Below, piece by piece: positions 35,192-41,334 of a stretch of DNA of 43,102 nucleotides. The notes below the pieces were generated by a model. The model ran no database searches. It had not been told where the DNA came from and saw only the letters and a program-made list of their open reading frames with translations. The stretch covers positions 1 to 43,102 of the IMG/VR virus record IMGVR_UViG_3300029258_000516, one strand, 5' to 3'. A program made the position numbers and the translations under genes. Each line of letters opens with the position of its first letter. The first letter of the stretch is position 1. This DNA is from a virus.

Positions 35192-35914
35192 CTAAAGACC
35201 AGCCCCTTTTATACCGAACTTATAAGGAGTATTCCTAAAGTCCGTACTTACTATCGACAACATAACTGAACGATTTCCGACAACTTTTGGTGTAAACATT
35301 ACGTTAAAATTAGTAAATCCTTGCGACGCTACTCTGCTATCCATGCCCACGACATCTATAGAAAAGTCACCTGTATCACCACTTTCGAATGTCATTGATG
35401 TTATATCTAGGTATCCAACGCCGTCATTTTTAATCTTAAATGTTACAGCAATACTAGAGCCAACAGCGTGAGCACCAAAATCGTATCCAACAGGAGCTCC
35501 GTTAGGTATAACTATAGACCCTTGCTCTACGACTATTTCTGGAACTACTATGTATGGTTTAAGAACATGCAATGAGTCCAAAAAGAAATACTTTAGAACT
35601 TCACCACATGTAAACGCAAGAGAAACTTGAATACTATATGCTCCTGGTGGGACAAACTTTGTGTCGAGTGGTACAAACTCCACAATGGTAATACTATTAG
35701 AAGAATCGAAATCAAACACTAAAGGGAAATCTCTCGAGTCCTTGCTGACTATAACAGAATTGTTACTATCTAACACATTAAACTCAGCGTAATCAATTTC
35801 TGAAAAGTCAACATCTATTGCAGAGTCTATAGGCGTATACATACGAAAAGTAATATTCGTACCAGCGTACTCCATGAATAAATGCTTAGTAGAATGTACG
35901 TATTCTTCTGTCAT
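35192..35914 (-). CDS. Virion protein with C-terminal HYDIN/ASPM-like beta domain
   Basis: A 240-residue all-beta protein. Residues 10-120 form an N-terminal beta sandwich (NITFRMYTPIDSAIDVDFSE, PPGAYSIQVSLAF). Residues 128-240 match the HYDIN/ASPM/choice-of-anchor-D pattern: GYDFGAHAVGSSIAVTFKIK, then ND.G.GYLDITSMTFESGDTG, DF, FNVMFTPKVVGNRSVMLSI, then STDFRNTPYKFGIKGAG. These domains usually bind or decorate filaments and surfaces in bacteria and eukaryotes; in a phage neck a decoration or whisker-like role is an inference. ATG 35914 follows TAGGATAAATT. It lies between two neck-type proteins. Confidence 0.7.
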   Translation of the reverse strand: MTEEYVHSTKHLFMEYAGTNITFRMYTPIDSAIDVDFSEIDYAEFNVLDSNNSVIVSKDSRDFPLVFDFDSSNSITIVEFVPLDTKFVPPGAYSIQVSLAFTCGEVLKYFFLDSLHVLKPYIVVPEIVVEQGSIVIPNGAPVGYDFGAHAVGSSIAVTFKIKNDGVGYLDITSMTFESGDTGDFSIDVVGMDSRVASQGFTNFNVMFTPKVVGNRSVMLSIVSTDFRNTPYKFGIKGAGL

Positions 35915-35917
35915 AAT

Positions 35918-36643
35918 TTATCCTATAATTGGAGGTGGCTGTCTCTTACGGGATATTAAATCTCTTTTCAGAGTCTCCATTTCCTGTAAGGCTTCATTTC
36001 GTAAATCAGCCCCATCTAGTCCAAAACCACCTGGGGATGGAATACCCTTAAACTTATCTAACACACGCCCCAAAATATACTTTGCTGCTGATAACGTGTA
36101 ATCTTCAACCCATGTAGCTTGATTCTCTGGTATAGAGGGTAAACCATAAGCTAAATCATCCGAAGTATCCCTATACCAGGCGTACAAGTAAGAGCAATAA
36201 TACGCTGTATTTTCAGGAACGTCTATGTATAAAACTAGTTCCCTCTCGCCAGTTAATGAATTAACCTCCCACTGACTTTCCCACACGGGATTAAAAGATA
36301 AAATCCGTCCAGCGTCATTACGCCGTTGAAACCACTGCTCTATCTCACCTAGATTAACAAAAAAGTCTGGAATAACATCCAGACCGTAATCAAAAGTAGT
36401 GTACTCCCGAATAAACTTTACATCCATTACGTCAATAACGTTTCTCTGGCTAATTGGGTACTTATTCACAGCACCACTAATCGCCATATTATCCCAATTC
36501 TGACCAGGAGAGTATTGATTAAATAAGCGTAAAGCATCTTGAATCGCAATAGCTAAATCCTGCGCCGATAACTCTACGTTAAGAGATGATATACCAAGGC
36601 GCAACAACGTGTCATCAATTAAACCTCTCATAGTTAACGGCAT
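35918..36643 (-). CDS. Probable head-tail adaptor / neck protein
   Basis: A 241-residue protein. The N-terminus is a helical pair (MRGLIDDTLLRLGISSLN, VELSAQDLAIAIQDALRLFN) like head-tail adaptors; a middle section contains two short beta pairs (ISQRNVIDVMDVKFI, GERELVLYIDVPENTAYY) and then a long helix (WVEDYTLSAAKYILGRVLDK) and a basic, Pro-rich end (ISRKRQPPPIIG). Such helical-bundle proteins with a beta-hairpin insert sit directly under the portal. The GQ.W(D) and FVNLGEIEQWFQRR segments resemble T4 neck gp13/gp14-type proteins only loosely. ATG 36643 has a fair ribosome-binding site (GGTGATGCC). It follows the low-complexity protein and precedes the HYDIN-like protein. Confidence 0.65.
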   Translation of the reverse strand: MPLTMRGLIDDTLLRLGISSLNVELSAQDLAIAIQDALRLFNQYSPGQNWDNMAISGAVNKYPISQRNVIDVMDVKFIREYTTFDYGLDVIPDFFVNLGEIEQWFQRRNDAGRILSFNPVWESQWEVNSLTGERELVLYIDVPENTAYYCSYLYAWYRDTSDDLAYGLPSIPENQATWVEDYTLSAAKYILGRVLDKFKGIPSPGGFGLDGADLRNEALQEMETLKRDLISRKRQPPPIIG

Positions 36644-36656
36644 TAGGCATCACCAT

Positions 36657-37262
36657 TTAAGTCTTTGTTTTTTTCTTTTTTGCGTTTTTCTTTTTAGATA
36701 AGTTACTCGACTGAGAACGCTTTTTCTTCTTACCAGGAACTATTTTCTTTTGAGGTACTTTCTTTGGAGAAGATTCCTTAGCGTTAGGTTCTTCACCGTC
36801 GTCTTCGTCTTCTTCACCTTCGTCTTCATCATCAACATCGTCAGCGCCTTCATCCTCGTCCTCATCGTCCACACCATCAGCGTCAACTTCTTCATCAGTT
36901 CCATCCAACTCGACTTCTTCTTCTTCCTCTTTTACAGCAACATCTTTCTTTCGCGTTTTAACTTTTTTCGGAACAGGTGCATTACCGCTATCTGCTCCTA
37001 CTTCGTAAAACACGTCTCTTTCGACTGAATACACAGGTAAAGGCTTGTTGCCCTTATAGGAACTAACAAGAAACTTATCAAGCATCTGCATTTTGACGTA
37101 TTCCTTAAACCTCGCGTTATTGTCAGGCACATCCACGATAAATATACCGACGTTAATAGCGCCTGTGGCAGTGTCAAACATCTTTGCGATTGGTTCGACA
37201 CGCAGAGATTTAAGACCCTCATGAAAATTAACCGCATGTGGTGTAGGGTTGTAAAGAAGCAT
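36657..37262 (-). CDS. Head-region protein with acidic then basic low-complexity tail
   Basis: A 201-residue protein in two parts. Residues 1-100 are an ordered beta domain (NPTPHAVNFHEGLKSLRVEP, VGIFIVDVPDNN). Residues 105-160 are nearly all Glu/Asp with short Lys patches, and 165-201 are strongly basic (PQKKIVPGKKKKRS, LSKKKNAKKKKTKT). A charge-segregated tail like this could bind DNA, ions or other virion proteins, or be removed by the prohead protease. It is the first gene after the capsid terminator-like hairpin. ATG 37262 follows CAGGAGGTCTTAGT. I do not recognise a family for the ordered part. Confidence 0.75.
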   Translation of the reverse strand: MLLYNPTPHAVNFHEGLKSLRVEPIAKMFDTATGAINVGIFIVDVPDNNARFKEYVKMQMLDKFLVSSYKGNKPLPVYSVERDVFYEVGADSGNAPVPKKVKTRKKDVAVKEEEEEVELDGTDEEVDADGVDDEDEDEGADDVDDEDEGEEDEDDGEEPNAKESSPKKVPQKKIVPGKKKKRSQSSNLSKKKNAKKKKTKT

Positions 37263-37301
37263 ACTAAGACCTCCTGTTTCAACAAGTTAAATATTTAGGT
37301 A

Positions 37302-37334
37302 AAAGGGGTTGAAAACCATAATCCCAACCCCTTT
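37302..37334 (-). terminator. Terminator-like hairpin after the major capsid gene
   Basis: On the minus strand AAAGGGGTTG, a 13-nt loop, and CAACCCCTTTT give a 10-bp perfect stem within the 86-bp gap after the capsid stop. The U-tract is only four bases. Such hairpins behind capsid genes commonly limit read-through or protect an abundant messenger. Confidence 0.7.
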
Positions 37335-37348
37335 ATACCATAATTTTA

Positions 37349-38779
37349 CTACGGAGTAATGTTAATTCGCTTAAACATTCTTCCGTTTACTAACTTCATT
37401 CCAAACTTCGACGCCATAGCACGTCTAGTCAAGAAATCCTCAAACGTATATTCTGGTGTAAAGTAGAACATACGGTAAGGAGCATAAATCAAGCCAGCTT
37501 CGATAAAATCTCCGCCTTTATACCCAACAAGGATATTACCATTTGCAGAAGCACCTGGCAGAGCAGCTAAGTAACGTTCCTTGTAAATCGGCACGCCGTT
37601 AAGTGTACCCATTTGATAAGCACCGACGGCTCCCCTAGGCATAGCCATTTTTTCGAAACCTTTGATAGACTCAATAATAGCAGCTGCTTGAGAGTCGACA
37701 ATTGCCCACGATACCTCACCGCGATGTGTATCCTCGTAAATCTGTTCTGCCGCTTCGTTAATAGGAACTTTTACGTCTCCGTAATGTTCAACCCTACTAA
37801 TAGCACCAGGAACAGTTTTAGAGAATGTAGCTACAGCAGCACCAGCCGCCGTCCACATTTTCTCGATTAAGCGTCTGTCAATTTCCGCAGCAACTATAGC
37901 CGCCATTCCAGAACGCAAGATACCAGAAATATCGCCGCCAAACTGAGCACGATACTCGTAACCAGCGTCCATAGAGTAACGGAATCGAATCGCATGACGT
38001 TGTGCATGGATAGATGATGACGTAATACTGACATCGATAAGAGGAGAAGTAGGTGATACTTCTGACTCATATTCGTACGATACCAATATGTTAGTCAAGT
38101 TATCTGGAGCAACAGTGAAATTAAGAACAATAGCCCCTGTTTCATAATTGATGGTTGAACCAGCAGCAATATTAGTTCCAGAAATAACACCGTTACCATT
38201 ATCACGACCGTCAGTTACAACAACAGCACCAACTGTGTGTGTAACCCTAATTTTGGAACGACGGAGCGGATAGAAAATCAGCGTGTTGGTGAATGCAAGA
38301 AGAATACCATTACCAGAACCGACGAGCTCATTGTTAATAAGCTCACTTGAATACGTACCAGCAGAGTTTGGATAACCAGTCATGGTGTCAAACATACGTT
38401 GACCCTTGACAAAATCAGAGCCTTTCGTCGAGCCGTACACGAAATTCAGGTACAATACCTGCCCATTTTCCTGACGTAACGGCTGAACAGAGCACAACCT
38501 GTGAGCTATAAGATTGGGGAATATCGCGCGAATCATCGGGTAAATGTAGTCAATAAATCCACCTACTCTAGCAAGTCTGGTAGACTCGTCAAGAGCCTCA
38601 ATAAAATTACGTTGGTTTTCCAACATAATTGCTGTCAAAGCTCTTACGCGCTCGTTAGGAATGTGGATTTTCTTCTGGACATCTTTGTTTTCGCTTACAA
38701 AGTATTCTCGCCAACCACCCTCACTTACTGGAAGTTCAATTAGCTCTAGCCCTTCTTCTACAATGTCTTTAGGCTTCAT
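37349..38779 (-). CDS. Major capsid protein, gp23-like, with inserted beta module
   Basis: A 476-residue HK97-fold capsid protein. Start is ATG 38779 with a strong site (CGGAGGAAGT); a longer frame to 38809 has none. N-terminal ~70 residues form a helical arm (PNERVRALTAIMLENQRNFI); a T4-like motif follows (FIDYIYPMIRAIFPNLIAHR, LCSVQPLRQENGQVLYLNFV). Residues about 152-240 are one DDG/GTIDY module (GNGVISGTNIAAGSTINYE, then TGAIVLNF), placed in the surface-insertion region. The remainder carries RFRYSMDAGYEYRAQFGGDI, the GEVSWAIVDSQAAAII segment and a C-terminal KMA-like end (FYFTPEYTFEDFLTRRAMAS). It follows the protease-scaffold gene directly. Confidence 0.93.
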   Translation of the reverse strand: MKPKDIVEEGLELIELPVSEGGWREYFVSENKDVQKKIHIPNERVRALTAIMLENQRNFIEALDESTRLARVGGFIDYIYPMIRAIFPNLIAHRLCSVQPLRQENGQVLYLNFVYGSTKGSDFVKGQRMFDTMTGYPNSAGTYSSELINNELVGSGNGILLAFTNTLIFYPLRRSKIRVTHTVGAVVVTDGRDNGNGVISGTNIAAGSTINYETGAIVLNFTVAPDNLTNILVSYEYESEVSPTSPLIDVSITSSSIHAQRHAIRFRYSMDAGYEYRAQFGGDISGILRSGMAAIVAAEIDRRLIEKMWTAAGAAVATFSKTVPGAISRVEHYGDVKVPINEAAEQIYEDTHRGEVSWAIVDSQAAAIIESIKGFEKMAMPRGAVGAYQMGTLNGVPIYKERYLAALPGASANGNILVGYKGGDFIEAGLIYAPYRMFYFTPEYTFEDFLTRRAMASKFGMKLVNGRMFKRINITP

Positions 38780-38790
38780 ACTTCCTCCGA

Positions 38791-38847
38791 AATTAATCGT
38801 AAGAATCATTTTAATTAAGTAAATCAGAAGATAAACTGCGATTAATT
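38791..38847 (-). promoter_or_regulatory. Inverted repeat in the leader of the capsid gene
   Basis: CGATTAATT (38839-38847) and AATTAATCG (38791-38799) form a perfect 9-bp inverted repeat with 39 bp between the arms. One arm overlaps the stop of the protease-scaffold gene; the other ends 6 bp before the capsid GGAGG. In the mRNA it would make a long-range hairpin ending next to the ribosome-binding site. The A+T-rich stem is weak, so its effect is uncertain. Confidence 0.5.
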
Positions 38848-39708
38848 ATCTTTTGGTTTGGTGCTTTCATCAAGAGCCACAAAAAAGTCGGCGTAATCAA
38901 GCACTGAATCACCATCAGTTCCTTCTGAATCCACATTCTCGACAACATTTGTATCCTCAGTTACTGAGGTTTTAGAGCCTGGAAGCGGTTCACTGTTTGG
39001 CTTAGGTTTCTGAGTATTTTCATCAGGTTTGTTAGTGCTAGCCAATTTAATAAACCGCTCAACGAGCTTATTGACTTCCTCAATGGAACTAGATTCGCCA
39101 AGCAAATCTTTGTATTCGTCAAGGAAAGGATTATCTTTAACAGCTTTTTCGACCGCTTCGTCAACATCTGACTTAGCGCTTCGATTCTTGAACTCCTCGA
39201 GAGCCCACACGGAATCCTGGTACTTCTTTTCAAGAGACTTATTAGCTTCTTCAAGCTCTTCGCAATAAGCGACAAGGCTGTCATGCTCCATCTCTGAAAG
39301 CTTCGTGTCACCACCAGTAGTATCACTGTTAGCAGCAGTTGAGTCATCCTCGCTTGTCGTTTTAGCACCGTCAGGTTTCTTAAGAGATGCTAAATCAACA
39401 TGCGGCACGTCACCTTCAGCTACAGTAGCATCTCCAGTGGTTTTGTCTTTAGTCGCTTTTGGTTTGGGTCCTCTTTTGAGAATAGAACGAGCTTCGGTAA
39501 TTCGGTTATAAAGATTGACGACAAGAGGCGATACCAGCGAATTCTTATCGTCTTCAGAAAGCAAACCACCAAGCTCCTTCAATGTCCCCTCAAGTAATTG
39601 GGATAGCGGGTTAACAGTTTCCTGTGTAAACTCCCCACTCTCAATCAGAAAAAGGGTCGCATCGATGCTACTCTCAATTCGGAGAAGTGTCTCGTAAGCT
39701 CCGGACAT
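38842..39708 (-). CDS. Nested scaffold protein from an internal start
   Basis: The codon for Met181 of the protease-scaffold fusion (ATG 39708) is preceded by a perfect AGGAGG (39720-39715) with 6 nt spacing, much stronger than the site of the full-length gene. The product would be 288 residues: all of the scaffold (MSGAYETLLRIESSIDATLF onward) without the protease. In phage lambda the scaffold Nu3 is made the same way inside the protease gene C, giving far more scaffold than protease. The strong Shine-Dalgarno sequence falls precisely at the domain border, which argues against chance. Confidence 0.8.
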   Translation of the reverse strand: MSGAYETLLRIESSIDATLFLIESGEFTQETVNPLSQLLEGTLKELGGLLSEDDKNSLVSPLVVNLYNRITEARSILKRGPKPKATKDKTTGDATVAEGDVPHVDLASLKKPDGAKTTSEDDSTAANSDTTGGDTKLSEMEHDSLVAYCEELEEANKSLEKKYQDSVWALEEFKNRSAKSDVDEAVEKAVKDNPFLDEYKDLLGESSSIEEVNKLVERFIKLASTNKPDENTQKPKPNSEPLPGSKTSVTEDTNVVENVDSEGTDGDSVLDYADFFVALDESTKPKDN

Positions 39709-40248
39709 TGGTTTCCTCCTATGAGTATTATCGTTATTTACTTTAGTTGATTCAGAAACCGCTGGGATAGCGTCAGGAACAGCTGGGTTATCGACGACAT
39801 CAAATGCAACTAATACGTAGTCTTCGTTGACATTACCGTTATCGTCAACAGTTCCCCTGCCTCTTGATGATACTCCAACTTTAGTACCAGAACGCAATAA
39901 TCCTTCGAGCAAAGCGCCACCTGGAGTCGGTAGTATGACAGCTTCACCGACCACATAGTCATCTGCGTCTATATCCAACTTAAAGGTTGAAATAGCAGAC
40001 CTAAATAAATCAGTTTCACCATCAGATGGATGGTTTATAACACCAACCATACCACCAGAGAGCCTACTCTGCACATTTTCGCTTTTAACTATGTTCTCCC
40101 ATAGCTTACGACTATAGACACGTCCATTCTTTGTAGGCTCTCCAGCCTTCGCAAATTTACCGCGCCATTTTTTTGGTGAGTTTTCACCTTCTGTAAGTAT
40201 AGGCTCGAACGTAGTTGGAAACGTATCACATAATGTTGTTTTTGCCAT
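38842..40248 (-). CDS. Prohead protease (S80/gp21-like) fused to scaffold
   Basis: A 468-residue fusion. Residues 1-170 are the S80 peptidase of T4 gp21 type: NGRVYSRKLWENIVK, then GVINHPSDGE with the candidate catalytic His73, GTKVGVSSRGRGT with Ser127/128, and AFDVVDNPAVPDA with the family's third acid/Asp region. Residues 181-468 are Lys/Glu-rich helices (coiled coil at ~315-400: LEEANKSLEKKYQDSVWALE), the scaffold or core. This resembles phages in which protease and scaffold share one frame. Start ATG 40248 has a weak site (AGAAAATAACT) and overlaps the previous gene by 23 bp. An internal start produces scaffold alone (see 38842-39708). Confidence 0.93.
   Translation of the reverse strand: MAKTTLCDTFPTTFEPILTEGENSPKKWRGKFAKAGEPTKNGRVYSRKLWENIVKSENVQSRLSGGMVGVINHPSDGETDLFRSAISTFKLDIDADDYVVGEAVILPTPGGALLEGLLRSGTKVGVSSRGRGTVDDNGNVNEDYVLVAFDVVDNPAVPDAIPAVSESTKVNNDNTHRRKPMSGAYETLLRIESSIDATLFLIESGEFTQETVNPLSQLLEGTLKELGGLLSEDDKNSLVSPLVVNLYNRITEARSILKRGPKPKATKDKTTGDATVAEGDVPHVDLASLKKPDGAKTTSEDDSTAANSDTTGGDTKLSEMEHDSLVAYCEELEEANKSLEKKYQDSVWALEEFKNRSAKSDVDEAVEKAVKDNPFLDEYKDLLGESSSIEEVNKLVERFIKLASTNKPDENTQKPKPNSEPLPGSKTSVTEDTNVVENVDSEGTDGDSVLDYADFFVALDESTKPKDN
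39715..39720 (-). promoter_or_regulatory. Internal Shine-Dalgarno sequence for the scaffold
   Basis: AGGAGG on the minus strand, followed by AAACCA and ATG. It lies in the middle of the protease-scaffold frame, in the His/Arg/Lys-rich linker just after the protease domain. Confidence 0.85.
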
Positions 40249-40519
40249 AGTTATTTTCTGGTATATGTATGAACCACTTTTTTGTTGGGAAGAGTTGTAC
40301 TCTTCTAAAGTTTGCTACCCCAGCCAGTAAGTGATTTACGAATTCTTCGTCATCGTCAAACTGCGCTAGTAGATAGTCAAACATGACCACACTGTCTTCA
40401 ACATATGTATCGACTTCTTTCAGCATTTTAGGGATAATGATACGCACATCCTCAAAATCACCTTCAAGTATTACATACAAGAATTTTTTAAGATTCGCTG
40501 GTAGTCTTAAGGTGCGCAT
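40226..40519 (-). CDS. Small protein, 97 aa, before the protease
   Basis: I do not recognise it. ATG 40519 follows GGAGAAGTATATAG; the start overlaps the preceding gene by 32 bp and the end overlaps the protease by 23 bp, so it is likely translated by coupling. N-terminal half: LPANLKKFLYVILEGDFEDV, then RIIIPKMLKEVDTYVEDSVV, mostly helical with an acidic patch (DDDEEF near residue 55). C-terminus has RRVQLFPTKKWFIHIPENNY. It may regulate or assist the downstream protease-scaffold, but only position suggests this. Confidence 0.7.
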   Translation of the reverse strand: MRTLRLPANLKKFLYVILEGDFEDVRIIIPKMLKEVDTYVEDSVVMFDYLLAQFDDDEEFVNHLLAGVANFRRVQLFPTKKWFIHIPENNYGKNNIM

Positions 40520-40784
40520 CTATATACTTCTCCACAGCTCTTGCGCTAACAAGATTGTTTGTAATAAGTAATTCCCTAAACGCCTTACAAGTCTTAATAT
40601 AGACTGTTAAATGAGAAACGGACTGCTCTTCCTGAGCTGCATCTACCTCCCTTGAAACAGTTTCCCATAAAGGCATTAATCTATATGGCGGAACTTTCAT
40701 AATTTCAGCCATTTTATTAACATAAGCTGGGTACTGTTTATTGCGTAATTGTTGTAGTCTAGCGTCAGTCTGTCCGTTAGACAT
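40488..40784 (-). CDS. Small helical protein, 98 aa
   Basis: A helical, hydrophilic protein of unknown function. ATG 40784 follows a strong GTAGGAGGAAACGTAA. The middle segment YVNKMAEIMKVPPYRLMPLW followed by ETVSREVDAAQEEQ has the helical pattern seen at the N-terminus of the 263-residue protein (lysine, E..W..... ). Its 3' end overlaps the next gene by 32 bp. Together with the 97-residue protein it lies between the small beta protein and the protease, in the head block. Confidence 0.75.
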   Translation of the reverse strand: MSNGQTDARLQQLRNKQYPAYVNKMAEIMKVPPYRLMPLWETVSREVDAAQEEQSVSHLTVYIKTCKAFRELLITNNLVSARAVEKYIDAHLKTTSES

Positions 40785-40799
40785 TTACGTTTCCTCCTA

Positions 40800-41177
40800 C
40801 TAAATTTTAACCAAGTCCAGAGTTTCGTCAATACCAACTTCCATCTCACCTTCGGCATTACCGTAGGCAAGAACACGCCAGTATTGTCTAACATTACCAA
40901 AGAAGTTAACCTCTCCCTTTGGCTTAACCTGGAAGTTTACAGTGCCGTTCAAAGTCACATCAGCCCATGCTACGCCATCTGCACTGTCCTGAATCTTGAA
41001 GAACAAGTCATTACCAGTAACAGGTGTAGGGTAATAATTCTCACGTCCGTAGTTTATTACCTTACCGCTGAGTAAACCAGTATCGTTCATCTTAAACGAA
41101 AGTGAGGGCACTACAGGATAGGCTGAACCAGCACCGTTAAACGCGTATGTGTCTTTTTTTGTGAAGTTCGTTGACAT
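40800..41177 (-). CDS. Small beta-rich head protein
   Basis: A 125-residue protein. Pattern: SLSFKMNDTGLLSGKVINYG (two strands), DLFFKIQDSADGVAWADVTL, then VNFFGNVRQYWRVLAYGNAE and GEMEVGIDETLDLVKI. The segments i.iq.S.DG..W......vp...........rqYwRv.a.g..egemev fit a small beta sandwich often found near capsid genes, such as a decoration or capsid-binding protein, or a tail-tip accessory. I cannot name the family with certainty. ATG 41177 follows AGAGGTTACAAT. The gene is next to the DUF3175-like protein in the head block. Confidence 0.75.
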   Translation of the reverse strand: MSTNFTKKDTYAFNGAGSAYPVVPSLSFKMNDTGLLSGKVINYGRENYYPTPVTGNDLFFKIQDSADGVAWADVTLNGTVNFQVKPKGEVNFFGNVRQYWRVLAYGNAEGEMEVGIDETLDLVKI

Positions 41178-41275
41178 ATTGTAACCTCTACATGCTCATA
41201 TTTTTCGTCAGAGTAAGCCTCACAATTAGGCGTATACTCCTCGGCTACCAAGCCACAAAACCAACAATCAATCAA
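41111..41275 (-). CDS. Doubtful small open frame with four-cysteine pattern
   Basis: A 54-residue frame from a TTG (41275) that overlaps the 5' end of the 125-residue gene by 67 bp in another frame. It reads LIDCWFCGLVAEEYTPNCEA, then a stretch ending EVTICQ, giving CxxC - x10 - C - x15 - C, as in a small zinc-binding protein. There is no ATG and only a weak ribosome-binding site (GGCGAATAAG), so it may be a remnant. It fills most of the 157-bp gap between two head genes, in which nothing else is evident. Confidence 0.25.
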   Translation of the reverse strand: MIDCWFCGLVAEEYTPNCEAYSDEKYEHVEVTICQRTSQKKTHTRLTVLVQPIL

Positions 41276-41334
41276 CTTATTCGCCAGAGCTACAATCTAG
41301 CTTAAACATTCATCTTCTTCAGATATTTGGAAAT

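Noticed and set aside
2917-38779. Many open frames of 60-170 codons on the plus strand opposite the virion genes
   Set aside because: They are antisense to genes with clear homologues, lack ribosome-binding sites, and have compositions expected from reverse reading.
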